Part shown: positions 44,004 to 53,107 of the stretch, in pieces
How positions within the stretch are numbered: the stretch's first letter is position 1
How the letters are laid out: each line of letters begins with the position of its first letter
DNA from: an uncultured Pelagibacteraceae bacterium
Lineage (GTDB): Bacteria > Pseudomonadota > Alphaproteobacteria > Pelagibacterales > Pelagibacteraceae
Assembly: GCA_902528375.1 (NCBI GenBank)
Contig: CABZSS010000001.1
Coordinates: 1-64,000, forward strand
Reading direction: 5' to 3'
DNA: 64,000 bases
Made by a program: the position numbers and the translations under genes
The notes under the pieces: model-generated
The model's input: only the letters and a program-made list of their open reading frames with translations
Database searches by the model: none
What the model was told of the DNA's origin: nothing

Positions 44004-44662
44004 TTTTTAAAAGTATCCAATAATTTTAAAGCAGCTTTTTGTTCCGCCTCCTTTTTAGAATTACCAACACCCAAATATTTTTTTGATTCTTTTATTTTGA
44101 CTGAGACTTTTATCACTGGTTTATGTCTGGGCCCTTTATTCTCTATAACTTTATATATTGGAAGAGTTTTATATAATTTAAGTGAATATTCTTGGAGCAT
44201 TGTTTTTGGATCTCTATAAATTGTTAGTTTTTCATTTAAAAATCTTTTCCAATAATTTAAAATAAACTTTTCAGTAACATCTAATCCTTGATCAAGGTAC
44301 AAAGCTCCTACAATAGACTCTACTGTATCTGCTAAAATTTTATTCTCTATTTTTGAATTATCTTTATTATCACCTACTAAGACATAATCATTTAGAGATA
44401 GATAATTAGAAATTTCGACACATCTTTTCTTGTTTACTAATGATGCTAACTTTTTATCAAGATCACCTTCTTTATCTTTTGGAAATAATTTATATAAATT
44501 CTTTGATATAACTAATCCCAACACTCTATCGCCTAAAAATTCTAATTTTTCATTGTTATTTAATGGATTATTACTTTTGTGTGTCAAGCTTTGCAGCAAA
44601 AGGTTTTGATTTTTAAATTTAATACCTATAATTTTCTCAAAAGAATTTAAACTTTTTCTCAT
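44000..44662 (-). CDS. rnc: Ribonuclease III
   Basis: RNase III cuts double-stranded RNA, including rRNA precursors. The 220-residue protein has the active-site segment EKLEFLGDRVL (Glu41, Asp45), a second acidic site DTVESIVGALYLD, and a C-terminal double-stranded RNA-binding domain with GVGNSKKEAEQKAALKLL. Ends overlap lepB by one base and recO by four. Position lepB-rnc-recO matches alphaproteobacteria except for absent era. Confidence 0.96.
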   Translation of the reverse strand: MRKSLNSFEKIIGIKFKNQNLLLQSLTHKSNNPLNNNEKLEFLGDRVLGLVISKNLYKLFPKDKEGDLDKKLASLVNKKRCVEISNYLSLNDYVLVGDNKDNSKIENKILADTVESIVGALYLDQGLDVTEKFILNYWKRFLNEKLTIYRDPKTMLQEYSLKLYKTLPIYKVIENKGPRHKPVIKVSVKIKESKKYLGVGNSKKEAEQKAALKLLDTFKK

Positions 44663-45387
44663 TATTTTATTTTTTTAAACAATCTGTCTAATCTAAAACT
44701 TTTATTCCATTTCCAAAACTCAATAAATCTTCCTATTTTTTTGTCTGTTGAAAAAAAAATAAATCTAGCTTTACCAACAATATTATCTTGGTGCACGTAA
44801 CCAACGCTTGTTAAAAACCGACTATCCTTTGAACAATCTCTATTATCTCCTAAAAAAAAGTAATGATTATCAGGTACAACAAATTCATCTGAATTTTGAT
44901 ACGATCCAAAGTTATTATAGGCAGTTAAATATTTCTTATTTTCTAATTTTTCGTCAAAAAGATTTGTTTTTAAAACTTCACCACCACAATAAATTTCCAT
45001 TTCCGACTTTACTTTTGATTTAAAGATTTCAACATTATTAAGATATAGGTTGCCATCTATAAATTGTATCTTGTCTCCAGGTTCGCCTATAAGTCTTTTA
45101 ATATAATCAGTTCTGTTATCTGCGGGAGTTTTAAACACAATAATGTCTCCTCTTTCTGGTTCATCAAAAAAAATACGTTTTTTTATGGGCCCCAAACTAA
45201 AAGGAAATGAATGCTTACTATAACCGTAAGTATATTTAGTTACAAAAATTCTGTCTCCTACCAGCAAAGTGGGCTCCATTGATGATGATGGAATATAAAA
45301 GGGTTGAATTAATAATGACCTAATAATTATAGCAATTACTAAAGCATAAAAAATAGTTTTGATATTATCTATAATTTTTTGTTTCAT
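44662..45387 (-). CDS. lepB: Signal peptidase I
   Basis: LepB cleaves signal peptides of exported proteins. The 241-residue protein has one N-terminal membrane anchor, catalytic Ser36 in PSSSMEPTL, and Lys97 in RTDYIKRLIGEPGD, with the later box GDNRDCSKDSR. It overlaps acpS by four bases and rnc by one. Its A+T-rich genes sit in a strictly overlapping run from rel to recO. Confidence 0.96.
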   Translation of the reverse strand: MKQKIIDNIKTIFYALVIAIIIRSLLIQPFYIPSSSMEPTLLVGDRIFVTKYTYGYSKHSFPFSLGPIKKRIFFDEPERGDIIVFKTPADNRTDYIKRLIGEPGDKIQFIDGNLYLNNVEIFKSKVKSEMEIYCGGEVLKTNLFDEKLENKKYLTAYNNFGSYQNSDEFVVPDNHYFFLGDNRDCSKDSRFLTSVGYVHQDNIVGKARFIFFSTDKKIGRFIEFWKWNKSFRLDRLFKKIK

Positions 45388-45779
45388 TTAATCTTTTGAG
45401 TTACAACATATGCAATTGAATATTCTCTTTCATCTGATAATGACAGAAAAATTTTAACTTTTTTCAATTTAAGTTTTATTCTTAATATATTTTTTAACTT
45501 ATTGCTTAAAGTAAGTTGAGGTTTGCCACTTCTTTTTTTTGATACATTTATATCTTTAAAATTAATATTATGAGCAAAACCAGTACCAAGAGATTTTACG
45601 AAAGCTTCCTTAGCAGCGAATCTTTTTGAGAAAAACAAAACTTTCTGATTAATTTTTTTTGAGTCTTTAATTTCACTAGATGTGAATATTCTATTAATGA
45701 ATTTTTTGTTTTTAATAAGTTTTCTTATACGACTATTTTTAACAATGTCTGTCCCTACACCAAAAATATTTAAGGTCAT
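45384..45779 (-). CDS. acpS: Holo-[acyl-carrier-protein] synthase
   Basis: AcpS attaches phosphopantetheine to acyl carrier protein. The 131-residue protein has GVGTDIVKNSRI (Asp at the Mg site) and SKRFAAKEAFVKSLGTG, the two P-pant motifs. Length fits the trimeric AcpS type. It overlaps pdxJ by four bases and lepB by four. Confidence 0.95.
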   Translation of the reverse strand: MTLNIFGVGTDIVKNSRIRKLIKNKKFINRIFTSSEIKDSKKINQKVLFFSKRFAAKEAFVKSLGTGFAHNINFKDINVSKKRSGKPQLTLSNKLKNILRIKLKLKKVKIFLSLSDEREYSIAYVVTQKIK

Positions 45780-46489
45780 CTTACAATCTTTTTGAATTTT
45801 CTTATAATACTGGGCATACCAGACTCTAAACTTTCACCTATGATGAAGTGACCGATATTAAATTCTTTTATGTATGAAATTTTTTTCAAAATTTTTGTTG
45901 TTTTGTAATCTAGGCCGTGTCCTGCGTGTACTTCAATGCCATTATCAAATGCAAATTTACTAGCATCTTTAATTCTTTTTAGTTCATTGGAAAATTTTGC
46001 ACCTTTTTTAACTAAAATTGATATTTTTCCTGTGTGCAGCTCAACACATTTTGAGCCTATCTTTTTGGAGATTTCAATATTTTGTTTTGAAGGGTCTATA
46101 AATAAACTTGTTCTGATTTTAGCTTTATTAAGTCTAGATACAATTTTTTTTAAATTCTGAAAATTTTTTTTTAAATCTATTCCACCTTCTGTGGTAATTT
46201 CTTTTCTTTTTTCCGGTACTATACAAACATAATTTGGCATGTTTCTAAGAGCAATTTTTAACATTTTGTTATTACATGCCATCTCTAAGTTTATTTTAAT
46301 TCTTTTTTTACAAAGTTTTTTTAAATCTAAATCTTTAATATGTCTTCTGTCTTCTCTTAGATGAACTGTAATAGAGTCAGCCCCTGAATTAATTGCAATA
46401 TATGCAAATTTTAAAATATTTGGATGATTTTCACCTCTGGCATTTCTTAAAGTAGCTACATGATCAATGTTAACACCGAGTTTAGACAT
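45776..46489 (-). CDS. pdxJ: Pyridoxine 5'-phosphate synthase
   Basis: PdxJ closes the pyridine ring of vitamin B6. The 237-residue protein starts LGVNIDHVATLRNARGE and has VHLREDRRHI, VPEKRKEITTEGG and EVHAGHGLDY, diagnostic PdxJ motifs. Overlaps pyrE by one base and acpS by four. Presence implies de novo B6 synthesis by the DXP-dependent route, provided the other genes exist elsewhere. Confidence 0.96.
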   Translation of the reverse strand: MSKLGVNIDHVATLRNARGENHPNILKFAYIAINSGADSITVHLREDRRHIKDLDLKKLCKKRIKINLEMACNNKMLKIALRNMPNYVCIVPEKRKEITTEGGIDLKKNFQNLKKIVSRLNKAKIRTSLFIDPSKQNIEISKKIGSKCVELHTGKISILVKKGAKFSNELKRIKDASKFAFDNGIEVHAGHGLDYKTTKILKKISYIKEFNIGHFIIGESLESGMPSIIRKFKKIVR

Positions 46490-47070
46490 TATCTTAGATA
46501 TCTACTTCCTGGTTTTGTAATTTGGATATTCTTTAAAGAAGTTGGTATTTTATTTTTTTTATAAACGGGAATATCTAGTTTTACTTGAGATATAATTTTT
46601 TTTGACATTTTTAATTTTTTTGACCTGTCTATTAGGCAAGCGATTCCAACAAACTTTCCTCCAAATCTTTTAATAAGTCTTACACACTCCAAAGAGGATT
46701 TTCCTGTGGTAATCACGTCCTCTACAATCAATATTTTTGCTTTTTTTTTGATATTAAAACCTCTTCTGAGTTTAAATTTTTTATCTACTCTTTCACAAAA
46801 AATAGTCTCTTTTTTTAACAATCTTCCTATCTCATAACCAATAATAACACCTCCCATGGCAGGGGATAGAATGACATCAAAATTTTTGATACTTCGGTTA
46901 ATTTTAATAGCTAAAGAACTTATAAACTTTTTGGCTTGATTTGGCTTACTCAAAAGCTTTGCACATTGAATATATTGAGGTGAATGTAGGCCAGATGAAA
47001 GTACGAAGTGCCCCTCTAAAAGAGCGTCAGTTTTTTTTAAAACCGCCAAAGAATTTTTTAAAGAAAGCAT
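46489..47070 (-). CDS. pyrE: Orotate phosphoribosyltransferase
   Basis: PyrE makes OMP from orotate and PRPP. The 193-residue protein has the substrate stretch HFVLSSGLHSPQYIQCAKLL (seen in parts), the PRPP loop and LIVEDVITTGKSSLECV, the diphosphate-binding motif VEDVITTGKS. The 5' end overlaps the rel gene by 44 bases, the longest same-strand overlap in this run. Start ATG 47070 is preferred because the conserved N-terminal LLEGHFVLSSG begins soon after. Confidence 0.95.
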   Translation of the reverse strand: MLSLKNSLAVLKKTDALLEGHFVLSSGLHSPQYIQCAKLLSKPNQAKKFISSLAIKINRSIKNFDVILSPAMGGVIIGYEIGRLLKKETIFCERVDKKFKLRRGFNIKKKAKILIVEDVITTGKSSLECVRLIKRFGGKFVGIACLIDRSKKLKMSKKIISQVKLDIPVYKKNKIPTSLKNIQITKPGSRYLR

Positions 47071-48769
47071 ATTTTTTGTTTTTGTGTCTAATAATTTTAA
47101 ATTTATACTCTCTTTGTTTTAACTCACTTATTAATTTTGTAAAGTTTTTGAGATCAGAAATAATTAGATTAAATCTAAAATTAATAGAGGTTTTAGTTTT
47201 TTCTACCATTTCAACACTAGAAATATTTACGTGATTTTCTCCAATCATAGTAGTCACTATTCCAAGAACACCTGGTTTATCAGGTAACGAAATCCAAAGA
47301 GTGGTATTATATCTTTTATTAATTGGTTTAGAATTCTCCCTATATTGCCAATATCTCCTTATTGCAGCCCTTGCTTTACCAGTTTTTGTGGAGCTTAACC
47401 AATGTAAAGAGGGTGATACTTTCTTTGATGTTATAATTTTCACTACATCTCCATTTCTAAGAATACTTTGTAAATGACTATCCTTACCATTTATTTCTGA
47501 TCCAGTGGCGGTATCTCCAACTTGTGTGTGTACAGCATATGCAAAATCTATGGGCGTGGCATCTTTTGGAAGTTTAATTACAGATCCTTTTGGCGTGAAG
47601 CAAAATACATTTTCTTGAAACATTTGAAGTCTAGTATATTCATAAAAATCCTCAGGATTTTCGTTTCTCTCAATAATTTCAACTAGGTCTTTCAACCAAT
47701 CATATTCTTTCCAAGTTAAAGAATTAAATTTTTCAGAAGATTTATATTTCCAGTGAGAAGCAATACCTCTTTGAGCAAATTCATGCATCTGCATTGTTCT
47801 TAATTGGATTTCAATAGGTCTTTTGTTAGGACCAATAATAGCAGTATGTAATGATTGATATTTGTTTATTTTAGGAGATGAAATATAATCTTTAAATCTT
47901 CCTGGTATACAATTCCACTTTTTGTGGAACACACCTAAAGTCTTATAACAATCTGATACATCCTCAACAATCACTCTGAATCCAATTATATCTGTGATTT
48001 GCTCTAGTGATGTCCTTTTTTTTTGAATTTTTCTCCAAATAGAAAAAGGCGTTTTCTCTCTACCAAATATTTTAACATTTAATCCTTCTACTTTTAATAT
48101 TTTTTTAAATTCCTCTGAAATTATATTAAAATTTGAAATATTATTTTCTTTTATTTCATCAAGTCTTTTCTTAACAAGATATCTTGCTTCAGGATTCAAA
48201 ATTTCAAAAGAAAGGTCTTCTAGCTCATCTCTAATTCTATTCATGCCCATTCTGTCAGCTAAAGGAGCATAGATTTCCATCGTTTCTTTTGCTTTTCTAA
48301 TTTGTTTTTCTTTTAATTTTACAAACTTGATCGTTCTCATGTTGTGAAGTCTGTCAGCTAATTTTACAAGAAGAACTCTTATATCTTTGGAGGTTGCTAT
48401 GATTAATTTTCTAAAATTCTCAGCTTTGGAGTCTTGTGCCGCTTGATTTTCAAATGCAGAAATTTTTGTTACTCCTTCTACTAAATCTGCAACTTCTTGG
48501 CCAAATTCTTCTTTGATTGTTTTATAAGTAGCTTTAGTATCCTCAATTGTATCGTGTAATAATCCAGTAGCAATAGTTGCACTATCAAGTTTTAAATCTG
48601 ACAGAATATTTGCTACAGCTATTGGGTGTATGATATATGGCACACCTTCATCCCTTTTTTGTTTCTTGTGAGCCTCAAGAGCAAAATTGTAAGCTTTAGT
48701 TAAAGTTGTTGGGTTTAAAAACTTATTATATTCTCTTACCTTGTTTATTAATTCTTCAGATTTAAGCAT
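47027..48769 (-). CDS. Bifunctional (p)ppGpp synthetase/hydrolase, compact form
   Basis: The 580-residue protein has an HD hydrolase domain with HDTIEDT (about residue 72), a synthetase domain with the bifunctional RFKD signature (GRFKDYIS, then YQSLHTA), a TGS domain (CFTPKGSVIKLPKDATPIDFAYAVHT, in parts, about 385-450) and an ACT domain from about 495. Only some 45 residues separate TGS and ACT, where typical Rel/SpoT proteins have helical and zinc-finger regions; the usual size is about 700-740. It controls stringent response; the missing middle suggests changed ribosome sensing. Confidence 0.92.
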   Translation of the reverse strand: MLKSEELINKVREYNKFLNPTTLTKAYNFALEAHKKQKRDEGVPYIIHPIAVANILSDLKLDSATIATGLLHDTIEDTKATYKTIKEEFGQEVADLVEGVTKISAFENQAAQDSKAENFRKLIIATSKDIRVLLVKLADRLHNMRTIKFVKLKEKQIRKAKETMEIYAPLADRMGMNRIRDELEDLSFEILNPEARYLVKKRLDEIKENNISNFNIISEEFKKILKVEGLNVKIFGREKTPFSIWRKIQKKRTSLEQITDIIGFRVIVEDVSDCYKTLGVFHKKWNCIPGRFKDYISSPKINKYQSLHTAIIGPNKRPIEIQLRTMQMHEFAQRGIASHWKYKSSEKFNSLTWKEYDWLKDLVEIIERNENPEDFYEYTRLQMFQENVFCFTPKGSVIKLPKDATPIDFAYAVHTQVGDTATGSEINGKDSHLQSILRNGDVVKIITSKKVSPSLHWLSSTKTGKARAAIRRYWQYRENSKPINKRYNTTLWISLPDKPGVLGIVTTMIGENHVNISSVEMVEKTKTSINFRFNLIISDLKNFTKLISELKQREYKFKIIRHKNKKYAFFKKFFGGFKKN

Positions 48770-49313
48770 TCTTAATTATACCATTTGTTTGATAAATCTT
48801 TATATCACTAATTGACTTAGAGCTTAATTTTTTTATTAAAATATCTATTTTTTGCTTATTTTTTGGATGTATCCAGTTTCTTTTTATTTCATATAATGGA
48901 ATTAAAGTAAAATTTCTTTGGTGCATTCTTGGATGTGGGGTAATAATTTTTTTTCCCCTGTAAATAATACTTTTACATGAATTGTTGAAATCAATAATGT
49001 CAATATCGCAAGTTCTTGGTGCGTTTTTTATAGTTTTTTTTCGTCCTAATAATATCTCTATTTTTTTAATTTTTTCAAATAAATCGATTATTGTTAAACT
49101 TGTTTTACATTCAATTATTAGGTTTAAAAATTTGGGATTCGATTGATTTGGCCACGATGGTGTTTCATAAAGTTTTGAAACCTTAATAAAGGAACAAAAA
49201 TGTGATAAATGAAACTTTGTTTTTTCAATATTATCAGCTCTATTTCCTAAATTTGAACCTAGTGCCAGTATAATTGTATTATGACGACCTTCTAAAATAT
49301 CTTGCTTTATCAC
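48762..49313 (-). CDS. folK: HPPK, folate pyrophosphokinase
   Basis: FolK transfers pyrophosphate to 6-hydroxymethyl-dihydropterin in folate synthesis. Motifs: [45 protein letters not shown] (in parts, the metal-binding Asp pair) and [15 protein letters not shown] start at GTG 49313, giving 183 residues; the open frame extends further into smpB but without similarity. It overlaps smpB by 35 bases and the rel gene by eight. Confidence 0.88.
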   Translation of the reverse strand: MIKQDILEGRHNTIILALGSNLGNRADNIEKTKFHLSHFCSFIKVSKLYETPSWPNQSNPKFLNLIIECKTSLTIIDLFEKIKKIEILLGRKKTIKNAPRTCDIDIIDFNNSCKSIIYRGKKIITPHPRMHQRNFTLIPLYEIKRNWIHPKNKQKIDILIKKLSSKSISDIKIYQTNGIIKNA

Positions 49314-49746
49314 GGTTCCAATCCCTTGTTTTTTTAGTTTGTCGTTTATCAAATCTTTTTTTTCCTTTTGCCAAAGCAATCTCTAACTTTGCTCTTCCTT
49401 TTTTAAAATACATTTTAAGAGGAATAAGCGATAATCCATCTCTATTAACTTTACCAATTAATTTTTTTATCTCTCTTTTATTTAACAACAGTTTTCTTTC
49501 TTCTGTAGGATTATGATTAGTAAAACTTGCCTCTTTATAAATTGGTATATGTGAATTTACTAAAAAAAACTCACCGTCTTTTTCAATAGCATAAGATTCT
49601 GCTATATTAACTTTTCCTGCTCTTACAGACTTAATCTCAGATCCTTTCAGCACTATTCCTGCCTCTAGAATTTCTTGAAAAAAAAAATTAAAGGATGCTT
49701 TTCTATTTAAACAAATTATTTTGTGTCCAGATTCCTTTTTTATCAT
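49279..49746 (-). CDS. smpB: SsrA-binding protein SmpB
   Basis: SmpB escorts tmRNA to stalled ribosomes. The 155-residue protein has the OB-fold motifs [32 protein letters not shown] (in parts) and [25 protein letters not shown], and a basic C-terminal tail. Its presence implies a tmRNA gene in the genome, which I did not find in this window. It begins two bases after the dapA stop. Confidence 0.96.
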   Translation of the reverse strand: MIKKESGHKIICLNRKASFNFFFQEILEAGIVLKGSEIKSVRAGKVNIAESYAIEKDGEFFLVNSHIPIYKEASFTNHNPTEERKLLLNKREIKKLIGKVNRDGLSLIPLKMYFKKGRAKLEIALAKGKKRFDKRQTKKTRDWNRDKARYFRRSS

Positions 49747-49747
49747 G

Positions 49748-50629
49748 CTACAATAATTTTGCAGACAATAATGCTTCTTTTACTTTTTCCTTAGTGGATT
49801 CTTGTATTTTTACCAATGGCAATCTAACATCATCACTACATAGACCTATAAGTTTAGCTGCATATTTTGCAGGTGCTGGATTACTTTCAATAAATAGAGC
49901 TTTATGAAGTGGTTGAAGAAAAGCATCAATTCTTTCAGCCTCCTTAATTTCATTATCAGAATTTGATTTTGAAAATTTTTGAAAATCGGAACATAACTTT
50001 GGTGCTATATTTGCTGTTACTGAAATTATACCGACCCCTCCCCTTTTATTAAATTCAAAAGCAAGACCATCCTCACCGGTTAGCTGAATAAAATCAGGTC
50101 CTAATTTTTTTAAAGTTTGATCAAGTCTATTTAGGTCTCCTGTCGCATCTTTTACACCAGCAATATTCTTAAGTTCATAAAGTCTTGCCATTGTATCAAC
50201 TGACATATCAATAACACAGCGACTTGGAATATTATAAATAATAATTGGCAAGCTTGTATTATCATTAATTGATTTATAGTGTTGATATAAACCTTCTTGT
50301 GTTGGTTTATTGTAATACGGGGTAACTACAAGGGCACCATCTGCTCCTGCCTTCTCTGCGTGCTTTGTTAAGGCAACAGCTTCTGTCGTAGAATTAGACC
50401 CAGTACCTGCAATTACGGGAATTTTGCCTTTTGCTTCTTTAATACAAAGCTCAATGACTTTTTCATGTTCTTCATGGCTCAATGTGGGCGATTCACCAGT
50501 TGTTCCTGCAGGAACTAAACCGTTTGTACCATTTTCAATATGAAAATTTATTAATTTGATATAACCATCTTCATCTAATTTATTATTTTTAAACGGAGTT
50601 AATAATGCAACATTTGATCCTTTAAACAT
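49748..50629 (-). CDS. dapA: 4-hydroxy-tetrahydrodipicolinate synthase
   Basis: DapA condenses pyruvate with aspartate semialdehyde toward lysine and diaminopimelate. The 293-residue protein has GTTGESPTL, Tyr132 and Arg137 (IIIYNIPSR) and the Schiff-base Lys160 (AGVKDATGD). Length is normal. It is divergent from the slt gene with a 40-base gap, and heads the run through smpB, folK, rel to recO. Confidence 0.96.
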   Translation of the reverse strand: MFKGSNVALLTPFKNNKLDEDGYIKLINFHIENGTNGLVPAGTTGESPTLSHEEHEKVIELCIKEAKGKIPVIAGTGSNSTTEAVALTKHAEKAGADGALVVTPYYNKPTQEGLYQHYKSINDNTSLPIIIYNIPSRCVIDMSVDTMARLYELKNIAGVKDATGDLNRLDQTLKKLGPDFIQLTGEDGLAFEFNKRGGVGIISVTANIAPKLCSDFQKFSKSNSDNEIKEAERIDAFLQPLHKALFIESNPAPAKYAAKLIGLCSDDVRLPLVKIQESTKEKVKEALLSAKLL

Positions 50630-50669
50630 ATAACTTTATAACATAGATTATCGATTCATTTACAAAAAT

Positions 50670-52919
50670 ATGATCTTTTTTAAAATATTTATCAAATTTA
50701 TTTTAATCTTTTTCTTAATTTTAGGCTCATATTCATTTTCAAATGAGTTAATTATTCCTCCAAAAAAACCAGCATTATCTGCAGAGGTTAAAAAAAATAT
50801 TATATCAAAAAAGAATATTATACCTCCAATAAAACCTACAGTTAAAAAAGAGAAAGAAATTCAAGAAGAACAAAAAGAAAAAGTTGAAAAAGCAGAAACC
50901 GATAAGGATTTTCAAAATATAGGGATTTTGCTACCTAAAAAGAAGCCAACGATAATTGTTAAAAAGACAGAGCCAAAAAAGGAGAAAGTTAAGAAATCAA
51001 AATACTATAGTAAAAAAGACGTAAAAATCGCTCAACAATCTTTAGATTTAATTAAAAGAAAAAAGTGGCAAAGTGCAATCAAAATTGCTTCTCGAGCAAA
51101 AGATAAATCAATTTATGATTTCACAATGTGGAGATACTTATTAGAAAGAAACAATAATGCAAATTATTCTGATTATAGTTCATTTTTAAAAAAAAATGAA
51201 ACTTATCCCCGTCGTGGTAGAATTGAATATCTATCTGAAAAGAAATTATCAGTTAAAAAAATTGGTCATAAAAAAATAATAGATTTATTTGAGAATAAAA
51301 AACCATTAAGTGGATACGGAGAGATAGTTCTGGGGGAAAGCTTATTGCAGGATGGGCAGAATGTAGACGGCATAAAGTTGATTAAAAAGGGATGGATTAC
51401 TGCCGATTTATCCAAGGCAGAACTTCGACCTACTTACAAAAGAATAAAAAAATATCTATCATCAGAGGACCATATTAGAAGGGCTGACTACTTAGCCTGG
51501 GAAAATAAATATTGGGATTTAAAAAGAATGTTAAGATATTTACCAAAAGAATATCAACTTCTTTATACAGCAAGGCAATTGCTAATGAGTAAGTCATATG
51601 GTGTAGACAATGCAATTTCAAAAGTACCAGAAAATTTCAAAAACGATCCAGGTCTTAACTATGATAGATTAAAATGGAGAAGAAAAAGAGGTCGAGTTGA
51701 TAGCTCTTTAGAAATTTTGTTAAACATCAAAAATACTAAAAGTTATATGGTAAGACCAGACAAATGGTGGGTAGAAAGATCAATTATTGGAAGATCGTTA
51801 ATTTATAAAAAGAAATATCAAACAGCCTACAAAATTGTCAATAACCACTCATTAGAACAAGGAACTCCGGAATACGCTGAGGCAGAATGGTTTAGTGGAT
51901 GGATTGCTTTGAGTTTCTTAAATGATCCGATTTTAGCTAGAGAACACTTCAAATCTTTTTATCAAAATGTTGGTTATCCAATAAGTTTATCTAGAGGGGC
52001 TTTTTGGTTAGGAAGAGCGTATGAAAAACTGGGTGATCCCGTAACAGCTGATAAATATTACAGTGAAGCGTCTAAATTCCCGACTACATATTATGGTCAG
52101 CTTGCACATATGAAAATTAAACCGGATGAAACATTTTCTTTAGATGAAACCATGAAAGCAAACGATAAATACAAAAAAGAATTTAAGGAAAAGAAATTAT
52201 ATAAACTCGTTTATTTACTTTACGAGATAGAAAGAGATAAATATACAAAACATATTTTACGTCATTTAGCTCTTGATAATATAGAACAAGGAAGTGAAGT
52301 ACTAGCAGCAGAACTTGCCACTGAAATTTCAAGATATGATTTTGCGATTCAAATATCTAAATTGGCATCTTACGAAAAGAGGTTTCATAATCAGTACAAC
52401 TATCCTGTTATCAGTACACCAACTATGGTTGGGGGAAGAAAAATTCCTAACCCTGCATTGATACTTGCTGTTATAAGACAAGAAAGTGAATTTGATAGCA
52501 AGGCTAACAGTTATGCTGGTGCTAGAGGCATGATGCAACTTATGACTTACACAGCTAAGATTGTTGCAAAAGAAGCTAAGCTACCATATTCTAAATCAAG
52601 GCTGACCTCTGATCCTGAATATAATATTAATTTAGGTTCACATTATTTAGCGGGACTAATTTTAGAATATGATGGTGCCTATCCTTTTGCTATTGCTGGT
52701 TATAATGCAGGTCCTAAAAGAGTAAGATATTGGAAAAAAATAAATAAAGATCCTCAAAAGGATCAAGTTGATTATGTAGATTGGATTGAGCTTATTAAGT
52801 TTAAAGAGACAAGAAATTATGTTCAAAGAGTTTTAGAAAATTATAACGTTTATAGATACGTGCTAGAACAAAAACCCATCAAAATGAAAGATTTTTTCGC
52901 TAATTATCCCCTATATTAA
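50670..52919 (+). CDS. slt: Soluble lytic murein transglycosylase (Slt70 type)
   Basis: The 749-residue exported protein (signal about residues 1-25) has a helical superhelix and a C-terminal SLT domain with the catalytic Glu in VIRQESEFDSKA, then SYAGARGMMQLM and AIAGYNAGPKRV. The N-terminal 110 residues are a low-complexity Lys-Glu-Pro linker containing three repeats of a PPKKP/PPIKP/PKKKP motif. It cleaves glycan strands in the periplasm. tRNA-Ser lies seven bases downstream on the other strand. Confidence 0.94.
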   Translation: MIFFKIFIKFILIFFLILGSYSFSNELIIPPKKPALSAEVKKNIISKKNIIPPIKPTVKKEKEIQEEQKEKVEKAETDKDFQNIGILLPKKKPTIIVKKTEPKKEKVKKSKYYSKKDVKIAQQSLDLIKRKKWQSAIKIASRAKDKSIYDFTMWRYLLERNNNANYSDYSSFLKKNETYPRRGRIEYLSEKKLSVKKIGHKKIIDLFENKKPLSGYGEIVLGESLLQDGQNVDGIKLIKKGWITADLSKAELRPTYKRIKKYLSSEDHIRRADYLAWENKYWDLKRMLRYLPKEYQLLYTARQLLMSKSYGVDNAISKVPENFKNDPGLNYDRLKWRRKRGRVDSSLEILLNIKNTKSYMVRPDKWWVERSIIGRSLIYKKKYQTAYKIVNNHSLEQGTPEYAEAEWFSGWIALSFLNDPILAREHFKSFYQNVGYPISLSRGAFWLGRAYEKLGDPVTADKYYSEASKFPTTYYGQLAHMKIKPDETFSLDETMKANDKYKKEFKEKKLYKLVYLLYEIERDKYTKHILRHLALDNIEQGSEVLAAELATEISRYDFAIQISKLASYEKRFHNQYNYPVISTPTMVGGRKIPNPALILAVIRQESEFDSKANSYAGARGMMQLMTYTAKIVAKEAKLPYSKSRLTSDPEYNINLGSHYLAGLILEYDGAYPFAIAGYNAGPKRVRYWKKINKDPQKDQVDYVDWIELIKFKETRNYVQRVLENYNVYRYVLEQKPIKMKDFFANYPLY

Positions 52920-52926
52920 TTTCTGA

Positions 52927-53021
52927 TGGCGGAAGGAGAGGGATTCGAACCCTCGGTACACCTTTTCAAGCGTACGGCGGTTTAGCAAACCGCTGGTTTA
53001 AACCAGCTCACCCATCCTTCC
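52927..53021 (-). tRNA. tRNA-Ser (anticodon GCT)
   Basis: The 95-base minus-strand sequence has acceptor stem GGAAGGA/TCCTTCC, a long class II variable arm (CCGTACGC...), anticodon stem around loop TTGCTAA (anticodon GCT), T arm GAGGGTTCGAATCCCTC and encoded GCCA. The gene lies between slt and soxBDAG. Confidence 0.97.
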
Positions 53022-53050
53022 TTATATACTGTGTAACTTGAAATCATTGA

Positions 53051-53107
53051 ATATTCAATATTTATCAAGTATTTTCTCAAGAAATGAAAAATAAATATTC
53101 AATATTT
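53051..53107. repeat. Direct repeat flanking the soxB start, possible operator
   Basis: ATATTCAATATTT occurs at 53051-53063 and again at 53095-53107, 44 bases apart (about four helical turns). The first copy overlaps the perfect palindrome TTGAATATTCAA (53047-53058); the second lies just inside soxB after the start codon. Both positions would suit a regulator of the sarcosine operon. The A+T-rich background makes chance plausible. Confidence 0.35.

Noticed and set aside
49314-49379. Longer N-terminus for FolK
   Set aside because: It runs far into smpB and adds residues not found in HPPK enzymes.
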